A stretch of DNA of 64,000 nucleotides from Singulisphaera acidiphila DSM 18658 (GCF_000242455.2 NC_019892.1:2170001-2234000), one strand, 5' to 3'; counted from the stretch's first letter, positions 16,368-25,822 are shown. Numbers and translations: made by a program. The notes: generated by a model not told the origin, from the letters alone.

Positions 16368-17471
16368 TTAGAACGCGTCCGCGCTCACCACTTCGCCAGC
16401 ATTTCGCGTCCCCAACGAACGATAGACGGCGGGGTTGATCGCGTCCTTGAGAAACTTCACCGAGCCGTCGCCGAAGAGGAACTGGGCCCCGGCCGGGTGC
16501 TGGCTGCGAAAGCCCCACTGGCCATATTCCAAGTACCTTGGGTCGCCAACCCAGGCCTTATAGTCGCTGAGGTCGGGCCAGTGCGTTTCCGGGGGAAGCG
16601 GATGAAGGCCCCCCCCGGAATAGTCGCCGATCATCAGGTTGGCGTTGACCCGTGGGACCTCGTAGGCAAAGCCTTGAGGGCGGGTCGTATTCCCCCCGAC
16701 CATCGACGAGAAGTAGCCGTAGACGCTCCAGTTGTTGCAGAACCAGTCGGGATCGTTCCGGAACCGGGCCGACTCGCCTACAAAGATCGTGCTGCTCGTG
16801 CCGTCGACAAACGCAGCCATCGGGTAGGCCGTCTGCGCATCGAACGCACCGTTGCCGACTTCAAGATCCGAACACTTCGGTCCGGCATAGTAGGCGATGG
16901 TGTTCCAGGTTCCCCCGGACGGAAAATAGGAGGTCTGCGAATAGGCCACCGGCCCTGGACCCAGCTTCGAGGACCGCAAGTCGTCGCTCGGGCAGAGGTA
17001 TGTCGCGATCGTGGTGAGCAGACCCGTGCTATTCACCGCGCCGGCGTTCACGCCCCCGACGAAATATCCGTCGGCCCGAAGCTGGAAGTTGATCGCGTTG
17101 TAGGCCGGCGTTTGCTCGAGGTAAGGGAGGATCAGGGCCAACATGGTGAAGTCACGCGGGGCCCCGGGGCCGCTTTTGGTGAAGGCTCCCCCGCAATCAC
17201 TGTCGGCGTCCGGTGCGCTGTGGAGAACAGCCCCCATCGGCAGGGCTCCCTGGGCACTTTCGTAGTTGGCGATGGCCAGGCCGATTTGCTTGAGGTTATT
17301 GCGGCATTGAGACTGTCTGGCCGCTTCACGCGCTGCCTGCACTGCAGGCAGCAATAGAGCGATCAAAACCGCAATAATGGCAATAACAACCAGAAGCTCG
17401 ATCAGGGTAAACCCACGGCGTTTGGTCACCAACGGCCCCCGATCGGTGCAATCAAGCACGTCAGATTCCAC
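16368..17471 (-). CDS. DUF1559 protein with type IV pilin-like N terminus
   Basis: The 367-residue protein shows a prepilin cleavage/methylation motif RGFTLIELLVVIAIIAVLIA followed by the conserved planctomycete stretch AREAARQSQCRNNLKQIGLA. The C-terminal DUF1559 domain ends with the H-x-G-G-AQFLFGDGSVKFL motif. The leader would be cut after the Gly before Phe by a prepilin peptidase, and the helix would anchor the protein in a pseudopilus or membrane. The ATG at 17471 gives a 20-residue leader. A GTG at 17429, six residues before the cleavage site, is an alternative. Planctomycetes carry tens of such genes, and their role is unproven. A small lipoprotein gene follows. Confidence 0.9.
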   Translation of the reverse strand: MESDVLDCTDRGPLVTKRRGFTLIELLVVIAIIAVLIALLLPAVQAAREAARQSQCRNNLKQIGLAIANYESAQGALPMGAVLHSAPDADSDCGGAFTKSGPGAPRDFTMLALILPYLEQTPAYNAINFQLRADGYFVGGVNAGAVNSTGLLTTIATYLCPSDDLRSSKLGPGPVAYSQTSYFPSGGTWNTIAYYAGPKCSDLEVGNGAFDAQTAYPMAAFVDGTSSTIFVGESARFRNDPDWFCNNWSVYGYFSSMVGGNTTRPQGFAYEVPRVNANLMIGDYSGGGLHPLPPETHWPDLSDYKAWVGDPRYLEYGQWGFRSQHPAGAQFLFGDGSVKFLKDAINPAVYRSLGTRNAGEVVSADAF

Positions 17472-17667
17472 TCGGTTCTTGAGAATCGGCGAGATCCCAA
17501 GCCTGTCACTGAAACTTCTCTAAAAATGACACTTGGCGATCCTCGGTGCAAACGGATTTTCTACAATACATCCATGCTTTGAAAAGAAAAGAACGGATTC
17601 GTTTCGCAATCGATACTGCGCAATCCCGATTCGCGGTTTCACCGATAAACGATCGGGAAGCCTTGGG

Positions 17668-18576
17668 TCAGGTGGAATAAATCCAACGGCCGAGGAGGTA
17701 GGCGGGGATCCAGAGAATCGCGACGGTCGCGGCCATCGCCGGGCCTCTGACGGCCGCCACGACACCGACGTTGAGCCAGACGAGGGAGAGAACGCCCGTT
17801 TTGACGGCCTTTTGAAGCGAGGCCGGGATGGGATTCCGGAGTGCGCGGGCGCCGGCCAGGTTGACGACCCAGGCGACGATGAGGAGCACGAGCAGGCCTT
17901 CGAGCGGCAACACCGAGCGCGAGTCAGGGCCGACGGCGGGGAAGAGGCGTGGTTGTAAGGCCGCCGTCAGCAGGCCGAGGAAGGCGAGGTTCTCGAGGGT
18001 CAACCCGAGGTAGAGCCCCTGGGTTCGCCCCGACTCGGTCTCCGACCGACTGATCCAGGTGACCCCGGTGACGAAGACGCCGAGCGACATGGCCACGATC
18101 CACCCCCCGGGCCCACCGAACGCGGCGGCCTGGCTCATCCCGAGCACGAGATTGAGCGCTCGGCAACTCCCCATGACCTCGGGGCCGAGAACGGTCCGCT
18201 TCATGCCCAGGTTGTAGGCAAGCACGCAGGCCGCCAGGGTCAACGCGATCATGAAGCTCGAGGCCGAGCCGCTGAGAGCCGCCAGCAAGGGGCCGAGTAG
18301 GAGGAGGAATCCTCCGCCCCAGGCGGCGAACCGGCGTGAGACCCGGCCGGAAGGCAACGGTCGGCCGGGGCGTTCTTTGAGGTCGATCTCGTAGTCGAAG
18401 ACGTCGTTGAGCGCGATCCCGGCCGCGTAGGTCGCCATCGACGCTCCCACCAGCGGGAGCCAGCGCCCTGGAGCGTCGAGGCTACCGCGTACCAGGAGCC
18501 AGCCAGCCAGGCTGTCAGCCGCAGCGGTGAAGACATTGGGTAAACGAATGAGCTGCAGATAGGGCTTGATCGCCAT
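17668..18576 (-). CDS. eboC: UbiA-like prenyltransferase, EboC type
   Basis: The 302-residue membrane protein of the UbiA superfamily has about eight to nine hydrophobic helices. The first Asp-rich motif NDVFDYEID (about 58-66) is intact, followed by KERPGRPLPSG. The second region reads YNLGMKRTVLGPEVMGSCRALNLVLGMS. It keeps the GSCRALNLLLG-type signature I associate with EboC but lacks the clear second DxxxD of classical UbiA enzymes. The gene lies 93 bases downstream of a TIM-barrel isomerase-like gene on the same strand. In cyanobacteria ebo genes support export of a scytonemin precursor. The role in planctomycetes is unknown. Confidence 0.8.
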   Translation of the reverse strand: MAIKPYLQLIRLPNVFTAAADSLAGWLLVRGSLDAPGRWLPLVGASMATYAAGIALNDVFDYEIDLKERPGRPLPSGRVSRRFAAWGGGFLLLLGPLLAALSGSASSFMIALTLAACVLAYNLGMKRTVLGPEVMGSCRALNLVLGMSQAAAFGGPGGWIVAMSLGVFVTGVTWISRSETESGRTQGLYLGLTLENLAFLGLLTAALQPRLFPAVGPDSRSVLPLEGLLVLLIVAWVVNLAGARALRNPIPASLQKAVKTGVLSLVWLNVGVVAAVRGPAMAATVAILWIPAYLLGRWIYST

Positions 18577-18669
18577 TGAATTGAGACCGTCGCCTGAGGA
18601 TACTCAAGGGGAGAACCGGGCCCTCGTTGCAGAGTCTGCGAGCGAGGTCCGGTTCGTCGATCGTTCCGG

Positions 18670-19524
18670 TCAGGCGCCGTTTGCGGGGGCCATCAGGGGG
18701 GAGAGGAACTCGAACGCTCCCCGCGCCGCGGCGTCGGGATCGTCGCCGAACGGGTATAGTTCCACGGTCAGCCAGCCATCGTAGCCCGTCTTGCGAATTG
18801 CCGCGAAGACTTCGGGGAAATCGATCGCGCCTGTTCCCGGCACCATGTGATGGTGGACGCGGGTCGCCGCGATATCTTCGAGGTGGTAATGGCGGATCTG
18901 GGGCGCAAGTTTGGCGATGGCCAGAGGAATGTCCTCGGAGACGCAATAGGCGTGGCCCACGTCGTAGTTCAGGCCGATCGATGGGGCGTTCACCCGTTCG
19001 GCAACCTCGAGGTACTGGTCGCTTGTCTCGAGCAGCAAGCCGGGTTCGGGCTCGATCAGCAGGAGCACCCCTAGGTTGTGGGCATGCTCGGCGAGTGGCT
19101 TAAGGACTTCGACGAACAGGTCGATGGCCTCAGCGCGGCTTTGGCCGGGTGCCAGCGGCCCCCCTGGTTCGGTCGTGATGTGCGGTGCACCCAACTCGGC
19201 ACACAGGCTGATGGCGCGCCTCGTGTGATCGATCCGGACCGAGCGGTAGTGAGGATCGGGTTCGATGAACGACGGATACCAGTACGGCTGACGCGCATCG
19301 TTGACCGCGTTCATCATAAACGCGTTGACGTTTGAAAAGGTCAGACCGTTTCGCTCCATGGCGGAAAGGATCGCCCGCTTCGGCCCCTCGAGCAGGCCGG
19401 CTGGCCAGGCATGGGGGACGTCGGCCAAGAGCTCCAGCCCTTCATACCCGAGGGAGGCAATCCGCTCGGCGACCTCGTCGAAGGGGAAGCGGAGATACGC
19501 GTTGGTGCTGAACGCAAGTTTCAT
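18670..19524 (-). CDS. Sugar phosphate isomerase/epimerase-like TIM barrel
   Basis: The 284-residue protein is of the xylose isomerase-like TIM-barrel superfamily (AP_endonuc_2). Landmarks are KLAFSTNAYLRFP at the N terminus, LLIEPEPG (a metal-ligand Glu), NYDVGHAYCVSEDI (Asp/His), RHYHLEDI (His) and a C-terminal WLTVELYPF (Glu). These are the usual divalent-metal ligands. I start at the ATG at 19524, which begins exactly at the first barrel strand. The open frame to 19743 overlaps the upstream region without support. It precedes the EboC-like gene by 93 bases and probably shares its transcript. EboE of ebo clusters is also a TIM barrel, so a related role is possible but not shown. Confidence 0.83.
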   Translation of the reverse strand: MKLAFSTNAYLRFPFDEVAERIASLGYEGLELLADVPHAWPAGLLEGPKRAILSAMERNGLTFSNVNAFMMNAVNDARQPYWYPSFIEPDPHYRSVRIDHTRRAISLCAELGAPHITTEPGGPLAPGQSRAEAIDLFVEVLKPLAEHAHNLGVLLLIEPEPGLLLETSDQYLEVAERVNAPSIGLNYDVGHAYCVSEDIPLAIAKLAPQIRHYHLEDIAATRVHHHMVPGTGAIDFPEVFAAIRKTGYDGWLTVELYPFGDDPDAAARGAFEFLSPLMAPANGA

Positions 19525-19781
19525 GCGGAGCTCTTCGGTCGCTGAGGAATGTTTGATCTTTTGCATTATGACCCAGGGTCGGGGCGGGTTCAACCCGCGC
19601 GGAGGACGACTTGCGGGAACCGGGAACTGAAAGGAAACCAGGTCTCCCACCTCCGATCGGTCTTTCGACCGGTTTTCGAGCCATGCTATGCTGGTTGGAA
19701 CGATTGACGGAATTCCTCCCCTTCGAGAAACGTCTCTCTTCACCGATCGCCCAACCTCGACTGAACCGATGGAGAAGCGCG

Positions 19782-20750
19782 ATGGCCAGCGAGTCGTCCA
19801 AGGTTGCCAGGGTCAATGCCCCGGTCGCCAAGTCGGCCAGACTGGCCCACTTGGTTGTGGCGACCGGGGAAGTCGAGGAGATCGATACGCCCTTCTTCAC
19901 GCCCGAGTCACTCAAGGGATGGGCGTCGTCCCTGGCGCTTCACGCGGTTTTCCTGCTCTGCCTGGCTTTCTGGTACTTCGCGCCGAGCGTGAGTGCGCAA
20001 CGGCCCCTGAACGCGAAGCTGGCGGGGTCCGAGCGTGGGGTCGAGGAGGGCCTGACGCTTACCGGTGGCCTCAACACCACGATCACCCTTCCGGCCGACC
20101 CGACACCCGCTCCGGCCGATCCCATCCCGGCGGCACTCGCCCCGCTCGATGTCCCCTCACTGGAACCGAAGGTAGGCGTCAACTTCTCGGGCGCAGAGAA
20201 GGCGTCGGCCGATGGTGGGATCGAGAATCGCAATCCGGGGGCCGGCAACGGTGACGGCTTCGGGCTGGCGAAGTTCGGGCAAGGGGGGGAGAGCATCCGA
20301 GGCGTCGAGGTGAAGGTGGGCGACCCTCAGTTTACCTTGATCTGGGATAATGACGCCGATCTCGACCTGCATGTGATCGAGCCGGGAGGCAAAGAGATTT
20401 ATTGGGAGGATCCCAAAGGCAAGGAAGGCCTCGGAGGAGAGCTCGACGTTGACAACACGAAGGGTTATGGGCCGGAAAATGTGTACTGGCTTCGGGATGA
20501 CCCGACCGGAGAGGGGAAGGTCAAAGGGACGGGGCCGGCGGGCGAGTACAAGTGGTTCGTGGTCTACTGGGGGGGCTTCGGAGGGATTCCCAAGCCGACG
20601 CGGTGGAAGGTCCGAATCAAGCACGACGATCGAGTCACCGTCGTCACGGGTAAATTTCGGGCGCTCAACGAGCGGAGCCGCATTTACTCGCTCACCGTCA
20701 AGCCATTAGAGGCTGAGGCCTCCAGCGAACCCCTCAAAGAGGTTCGTTAG
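19782..20750 (+). CDS. Membrane-anchored protein with YfaP/DUF2135-like domain
   Basis: The 322-residue protein has a cytoplasmic N-terminal stretch of about 45 residues, one transmembrane helix (SLALHAVFLLCLAFWYFA), a Pro/Ala/Gly-rich linker and a C-terminal domain. That domain has DADLDLHVIEPGGKEIYWED, a Gly-rich GELDVDNTKGYGPENVYW and GPAGEYKWFVVYWGG. This matches the YfaP/DUF2135 type often found in von Willebrand-linked envelope proteins. I start at the ATG at 19782; the earlier in-frame ATG at 19611 adds a poor leader. The C-terminal domain probably faces the periplasm. No operon partner is obvious. Confidence 0.78.
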   Translation: MASESSKVARVNAPVAKSARLAHLVVATGEVEEIDTPFFTPESLKGWASSLALHAVFLLCLAFWYFAPSVSAQRPLNAKLAGSERGVEEGLTLTGGLNTTITLPADPTPAPADPIPAALAPLDVPSLEPKVGVNFSGAEKASADGGIENRNPGAGNGDGFGLAKFGQGGESIRGVEVKVGDPQFTLIWDNDADLDLHVIEPGGKEIYWEDPKGKEGLGGELDVDNTKGYGPENVYWLRDDPTGEGKVKGTGPAGEYKWFVVYWGGFGGIPKPTRWKVRIKHDDRVTVVTGKFRALNERSRIYSLTVKPLEAEASSEPLKEVR

Positions 20751-21238
20751 CCACGTTGCATAGGTCGGGCAGCGCAGAAATTAAAAAAAGAGAAGGGCGT
20801 CGGCAATCCGCCAGGTTCGTCGACGCCCTCCTCTCTCACCCTGGAACTAACTTCAGTAGTGTTAATCGGTTGCAAGCTGCGTTCACTCAAGGCAAAATTT
20901 GGCAATCGCAGCGAATCTGCTGATCTTGTGTGTTCTGCGTTTCACGTATACGCTCGGTATTCCCGCCGAGAGCTGAAGACTCAAGGCACCCTTGCCGAGT
21001 CGCGTGACCGGACGCTCCCACGGGATTGTCATCACATCATGTCGCTGGGTTGTCACCATTTTCGAGTAGACGAAGTGGGCGACGGTTGTAATACTACTGA
21101 CCAAATGAACCTCAGTGCCGTCTCCGGTGTCGACGATCGACGACACGTGTGACTCTGTTCTGATTTTCGCAAAGTCAGCAACCTTTCAAATCAAATACCG
21201 TTCTGGCCATACCCAATAAACGGGAAGGGGTCGGGCTC
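20751..21238. other. Intergenic region with hairpin
   Basis: About 490 bases separate the YfaP-like gene from the export operon. No gene is supported. It contains the hairpin at 20794-20829 and, nearer the operon, a palindromic ACACGTGT at about 21145-21152 that could be part of a regulator site. GC content is somewhat lower than in the flanking genes. Confidence 0.5.
20794..20829. terminator. Hairpin after the YfaP-like gene
   Basis: A 9-bp perfect stem (AGGGCGTCG at 20794-20802 with its complement at 20821-20829) follows the plus-strand gene by 43 bases. The A-run at 20783-20789 lies on the 5' side of the stem, so on the plus strand there is no U-tract after it. Read on the minus strand it looks like a classical terminator. 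Directionality is therefore unclear. Confidence 0.5.
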
Positions 21239-22543
21239 ATGGCGAGCAGTCTGCGTGACGATCTCGCTTCGCTGAAGATCGACCGTCATCAGGTGGAGTC
21301 GCGAGAGGCTCTCCGCGAGCGACGACCTCAACAACATCGCGACCGCGATCGCAACCAAAAACGAAGTGGGATCGGTGTGGCGACGATCCTCCTCTGGCTG
21401 ATCCCGCTGACCCTGCTGGGAACGGCGGGGGGCGTGGCCTACCAGCAGTACGAGAAGATTAAGGCCAAGCCGGAAGTGACCATTGGCCTGGTCCAGACGA
21501 TGACGCCAGGGGAAGCGGAAAAGCTCCTGAGTGCCAAGGGTTACCTGAAATCGCGTCACCAGGCGATGATCGGGGCCACGATTCCGGGGCGCGTTGAGCG
21601 GATGTATGTCGAGGAGGGCTCGAAGGTCAAGAAAGGGGATGTGCTCGCGGTCCTCGAGCACGATGACCTCAAGGCGATTCTCTCCTCGAAGAAGGCGATG
21701 CTCAAGCGAAATGAGGCCGAGGTTCTCGAAGGCCGGCTCGACTTGAAACAGAAAGAGCGGGAAGCGACGCGAGCGGCACGGCTCTACAATCAGAAGACGG
21801 TCGCGATCGAGGAAATCGAGAAAGCGAACGCGGCGCGGGACATGGCCTCAGCGCGAGTCGGTGCGGCGGAAGCTTCGATGAAGCTGACCGAGTCGAATAT
21901 CGAAGAGACCGAGGAGATGATTCGACGGATGCACCTGTTTGCCCCGTTCGACGGGACTGTGGTCGAGAAACAGGGCGAAGCGGGAGAAGTCATCACCCCG
22001 TCCGCGATGAGCGCCTCGATCGGTCGGTCGGCAGTCGTCTCACTGGCGAACTTGAACAAGATGGAAGTCGAGACGGATATTGCCGAGAACCTTCTTTCAC
22101 GCGTCGCCCTGGGACAGCCGGCCGAGATCTCCGTCAGCGCCGTTCCCAGCATGCACTATCGTGGCCGGCTCCGGCAGATCATTCCCATGGGGGACCGCAG
22201 CCGAGGCACGATCAAGGTGAAGGTCGAAATCCTCGACCCGGACGAGCACCTGTTTCCGGAACTCGTGGCCACCGTTCACTTTCTCCCCGACAAGGCACTC
22301 AATAACCCGAACGCCAATCGGGCGTTCCTTTTCGTCCCCAAGGCGGCCGTGATTGAGGAGAGCGGACACTCGATCGTCTGGGTCGTCGACGGTAAATCGC
22401 GAATCTCCAAGCGCCGGGTCGAAGTCGTCGTGACCACCGACGACCTCACGCGCGTCGACACGGGTCTCAAAGAGGGGGAAACCGTCATCTTGAACCCCGC
22501 CAACACGTTGCGCGAAAATACCGAGGTCAAGATCTCCGAGTAA
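21239..22543 (+). CDS. MacA/HlyD-type periplasmic adaptor subunit
   Basis: The 434-residue membrane fusion protein has a charged cytoplasmic N terminus of about 45 residues, one transmembrane helix (VATILLWLIPLTLLGTAGG), a lipoyl/barrel-sandwich region (GRVERMYVEEGSKVKKGDVLAVLEHDD) split by a coiled-coil hairpin rich in Glu/Lys/Ala (about 145-230), and beta-barrel and membrane-proximal domains. Such adaptors bridge an inner-membrane ABC transporter to an outer-membrane channel. The ATPase and two permeases follow on the same strand, starting 182 bases downstream. No TolC-like gene is in the window. Substrate may be a lipid, peptide or secondary metabolite. Confidence 0.88.
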   Translation: MASSLRDDLASLKIDRHQVESREALRERRPQQHRDRDRNQKRSGIGVATILLWLIPLTLLGTAGGVAYQQYEKIKAKPEVTIGLVQTMTPGEAEKLLSAKGYLKSRHQAMIGATIPGRVERMYVEEGSKVKKGDVLAVLEHDDLKAILSSKKAMLKRNEAEVLEGRLDLKQKEREATRAARLYNQKTVAIEEIEKANAARDMASARVGAAEASMKLTESNIEETEEMIRRMHLFAPFDGTVVEKQGEAGEVITPSAMSASIGRSAVVSLANLNKMEVETDIAENLLSRVALGQPAEISVSAVPSMHYRGRLRQIIPMGDRSRGTIKVKVEILDPDEHLFPELVATVHFLPDKALNNPNANRAFLFVPKAAVIEESGHSIVWVVDGKSRISKRRVEVVVTTDDLTRVDTGLKEGETVILNPANTLRENTEVKISE

Positions 22544-22725
22544 CCGCTGGGTTTCGGAAGAGATCGACGCCATCGGCGAATTCATAGAAAACGACGCGAT
22601 CTTGTCCCGGTGTGCCCCCGGGTCGAGTTGGGAATTGCGCCACAACCAACTTGCCGTTTGAGGAGTCCCGAACCTGAAGGTTCTCGGATTCGAGCGGCCG
22701 AGTGCGAGCTGAAAGGCCCAATCGC

Positions 22726-23445
22726 ATGGACGATTCTACTTGTTCCATTGAGTTGAAGGATGTTACGAAAGAGTATCGCCGCGATGAGTTCCGGATCCCG
22801 GTCCTCGTCAATCTCGACCTGCGGGTTGCGGAAGGCGAATACCTCGCCCTGATGGGTCCCTCGGGATCGGGTAAGACGACCCTGCTCAATCTGATCGCGG
22901 GACTCGACCGCGCCTCCCAGGGCTCGGTCCTCGTCCATGGTCAGGAGCTTGGATCGATGTCCGACTCGCGGATCACGCGTTGGCGGGCCGACAACGTCGG
23001 GTTTATCTTCCAGCTCTACAACCTGATTCCGGTTCTGACGGCCTTCGAGAACGTCGAACTGCCCCTCTTGCTGACGAAGCTCTCCAAGCGGCGACGGCGC
23101 GAGAACGTCATGACGGCGCTTCGAGTCGTGGGGCTCGAGGGGCGTGAAGATCACTACCCGCGCCAGCTCTCCGGTGGTCAGGAGCAACGCGTCGCCATCG
23201 CCCGAGCGATCGTGACCGATCCCTACTTGCTCGTCGCCGACGAGCCGACTGGCGACCTCGATCGCACGAGCGCTGAGGAGATCCTGGACCTGCTCGAGCA
23301 ACTCAACCGTGAGTTCCAGAAAACGATCGTGATGGTTACTCACGACCCCCTCGCCGCGCAACGAGCGAGTCGTGTCCTCCACCTCGACAAGGGAAGGCTT
23401 GTCGATGACATCGCGCAGCCCTCGAAGATCGGGGCCGTGTCATGA
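22726..23445 (+). CDS. MacB/LolD-type ABC transporter ATPase
   Basis: This 239-residue cytoplasmic ATPase powers the export system. It shows Walker A GPSGSGKTT, Q-loop FIFQLYNLIP, ABC signature LSGGQEQRVAIARA, Walker B LLVADEPTGDLD and H-loop VMVTHD. The start at the ATG at 22726 gives MDDSTCSIELKDVTKEYRR, the usual N terminus. An in-frame start at 22702 is less likely. The stop codon overlaps the start of the first permease (ATGA, 23442-23445), so translation is coupled. It belongs to the MacB/LolD/FtsE group, which pairs with FtsX-like permeases. Confidence 0.93.
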   Translation: MDDSTCSIELKDVTKEYRRDEFRIPVLVNLDLRVAEGEYLALMGPSGSGKTTLLNLIAGLDRASQGSVLVHGQELGSMSDSRITRWRADNVGFIFQLYNLIPVLTAFENVELPLLLTKLSKRRRRENVMTALRVVGLEGREDHYPRQLSGGQEQRVAIARAIVTDPYLLVADEPTGDLDRTSAEEILDLLEQLNREFQKTIVMVTHDPLAAQRASRVLHLDKGRLVDDIAQPSKIGAVS

Positions 23446-24614
23446 AATACTTGCATTACATCTATCGCAATGCCAGGCGGAATCCGGTCCGGTCGCTGCT
23501 GACGATCGCCTCGACCGCCGTGACTCTCTTCCTGATGATGATTCTCGTCTCGTTCTTCACGATCAACAGCGAAGTCGCCAAGGGACTTGGGGAGTACAAC
23601 CGAATTGTCGCGATGAACTCGCAAGGGTTCGCCGGCCAGGTTCCGATCAGCCGTGTTCGTGAGATCGCCGAGAACGAGGGGGTCATCGCCGCCACCCCCT
23701 TTAGTTGGTATGGGGGCAAGTACGGCGAAGAACAGATGCCGTTCGCCCAGTTCGGCGTCGACCCCGAGACGATCTTCAAGATCTATGACGAACTCACGAT
23801 CCCGGCGGATCAACTCAAAGCCTTCTGTGAAGATAAGGCAGGCTGTGTCATTGGGAGCAAGCTCGCTGAAGATCGCGGCTGGAAGGTCGGCGACCCGTTG
23901 CCACTCACGGGGGATATCTACCAGTTCGACCTCAACCTGACGATCCGAGGCATTTATGACGGCCCTCACGACCGCGACCGACGGATGTGCATGTTCCATT
24001 GGAGCTATCTCGATGAGGGCCTGAAGCGGATCTCGAAGGGGGAAGGGGCGGGGTCGGGCAACGCTGGGGTGATCGTGGCTAAGTGTAAGGACTCGGGTCG
24101 GATGGCAAGTCTCTGCCGAAAGATCGACGCCGATTACCTTAACACGGACAAACCCACACGGACTCAGACCGAAGAAGCGTTCGGAGCGATGTTCAGCGAA
24201 ATGATGCGCGACCTCCAGTGGCTGATCGCGGCCATCGGCATGGCCGTGCTCGTCTCGCTCATCTTCGTTGCAGGGAACGCCATGGCCATGGCGCTCCGCG
24301 AGCGGACGACGGAGGTCGCGATCCTCAAAGCGATCGGCTTCAACCGCAGTCTCGTGCTCAACCTCGTGCTGGCCGAGGCGGTCCTGGTCGCCGGAATCGG
24401 GGGCCTGATCGGCTCATTTGGATGCAAGCTCCTCTGTGACGTCGTCGACGTCTCGCGTTATAGCGCGGGGACCTTGCCCTTCTTCTTCGTTCCCTGGAAG
24501 ACGGCCCTGAGCGGTTTGCTCGTCTCGCTCCTGATCGGGCTGCTCAGCGGCATCATTCCGGCTGTGACCGCGGCGCGGCGATCGGTGATCCAAGGCCTGA
24601 GGAAGGTGGTCTAA
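23442..24614 (+). CDS. FtsX-like ABC permease 1
   Basis: The 390-residue MacB-like permease has an N-terminal helix (PVRSLLTIASTAVTLFLMMILVSF), a large periplasmic domain (about 45-265) and three C-terminal helices with the conserved MALRERTTEVAILKAIGFNRSLVL coupling segment and LLSGIIPAVTAARRSVIQGLR end. The start overlaps the ATPase stop. It is followed after 6 bases by a second, different permease, which suggests a heteromeric transporter. Cysteines in the periplasmic part (FCEDKAGCVIG, SLCRK, KCKD) could form disulfides. Confidence 0.9.
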   Translation: MKYLHYIYRNARRNPVRSLLTIASTAVTLFLMMILVSFFTINSEVAKGLGEYNRIVAMNSQGFAGQVPISRVREIAENEGVIAATPFSWYGGKYGEEQMPFAQFGVDPETIFKIYDELTIPADQLKAFCEDKAGCVIGSKLAEDRGWKVGDPLPLTGDIYQFDLNLTIRGIYDGPHDRDRRMCMFHWSYLDEGLKRISKGEGAGSGNAGVIVAKCKDSGRMASLCRKIDADYLNTDKPTRTQTEEAFGAMFSEMMRDLQWLIAAIGMAVLVSLIFVAGNAMAMALRERTTEVAILKAIGFNRSLVLNLVLAEAVLVAGIGGLIGSFGCKLLCDVVDVSRYSAGTLPFFFVPWKTALSGLLVSLLIGLLSGIIPAVTAARRSVIQGLRKVV

Positions 24615-24620
24615 ACCGTC

Positions 24621-25790
24621 ATGATCCCGATCAAATACAACACGCGAAACCTGCGGGTCCGCTGGGTCACGACGCTGCTCACGGTGGTGGGGACCGGCAT
24701 GATCGTCTGGTCGTCCTGCCTCCTGTTCAGCCTGGTTGAAGGACTCCAGCACAGCATGACGGTCTCGGGCGATCCGCTCGACCTGATCATCCTTCGCAAA
24801 GGGTCTTCGAACGAGGTCAACGGCGGTTATGCCAAGGACAAGGCGGATACGATCCTGACCCTCAACGGGATCGCCCGCGACGAGAAGGGCATGCCGCTCG
24901 CTGCCCCGGAGTTGTTGTACATCCCGGTCGTTGAACGCAATGACGGCAGCCGGACGAACATCATCATCCGAGGTGTCTCCGCTGCCTCGCGCGCCTTACG
25001 GCCGAACTTCGAGATGATCCCCGGCCAAGGCCACTACTTCACGCCGGGGCGGGGTGAGTGCGTGGTCAGCCGTAACGTTTCGAAGCGGTTCAAAGGGGCG
25101 AAGATCGGCGGCCTGATCAAAGTTGGCGACAAGCAGGTCTACCGGGTCGTCGGCCTCTTCACGGCCAGTGGAAGCGCCGCGGAGAGTGAGGTCTGGGTTG
25201 ATATCAAAGACCTGGCTCGGGACATCGCCCGCGAGGGGAGCGTCTCCTGCGTTCAGCTTCGCGCCTCCTCGCAGGCTGATCTCGACAGGATCAAGAAGAC
25301 AATCGACAACGATACCCAGTTCAAGCTCGAAGCACTTCGTGAGAAGGATTTCTATGCCAAGCAATCGGCGACGGGCGACTTCCTGAAAGTCGCGGGCACC
25401 TTGATCGCGGTGCTCCTGACCATCGGGGCGATGTTCGCCGCCGCCAACACGATGTATGCGGCCGTTGGAGCGAGAACTCGCGAGATTGGCACGCTTCGGG
25501 CTTTGGGTTTCTCGCAGTTCGACATCCTCGTTTCTTTCCTCGGCGAATCGATCCTGCTCTGCCTTTTGGGGGGAACACTCGGTCTGCTCGCCACACTCCC
25601 GCTCAGCGCCTTCAGCTTCGGCATGAGCAACTTCAACACGTTCAGCGAGTCGACCGTCACCTTCCGGTTCGGGCCGCTCGTGATGGGAGTTGCCGTGGCC
25701 ATGACGTTCGCGATGGGCGTCTTTGGTGGCCTCTTTCCCGCCATTCGCGCAGTCCGGATGGATGTGATCAAGGCGCTTCGTGAGCTCTGA
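24621..25790 (+). CDS. FtsX-like ABC permease 2
   Basis: The 389-residue permease has the same topology as its upstream neighbour: N-terminal helix (VTTLLTVVGTGMIVWSSCLL), periplasmic domain and three C-terminal helices with GARTREIGTLRALGFSQFDIL and a FPAIRAVRMDVIKALREL end. Sequence identity to permease 1 is modest, so it is a paralog rather than a recent copy. It closes the adaptor-ATPase-permease-permease operon and is followed by tandem hairpins. A heterodimeric transporter with a single ATPase gene, the ATPase acting as a homodimer, is the likely arrangement. Confidence 0.9.
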   Translation: MIPIKYNTRNLRVRWVTTLLTVVGTGMIVWSSCLLFSLVEGLQHSMTVSGDPLDLIILRKGSSNEVNGGYAKDKADTILTLNGIARDEKGMPLAAPELLYIPVVERNDGSRTNIIIRGVSAASRALRPNFEMIPGQGHYFTPGRGECVVSRNVSKRFKGAKIGGLIKVGDKQVYRVVGLFTASGSAAESEVWVDIKDLARDIAREGSVSCVQLRASSQADLDRIKKTIDNDTQFKLEALREKDFYAKQSATGDFLKVAGTLIAVLLTIGAMFAAANTMYAAVGARTREIGTLRALGFSQFDILVSFLGESILLCLLGGTLGLLATLPLSAFSFGMSNFNTFSESTVTFRFGPLVMGVAVAMTFAMGVFGGLFPAIRAVRMDVIKALREL

Positions 25791-25822
25791 GATTCCTCCC
25801 GCGCCTTCGCCTGGATCGTTTC

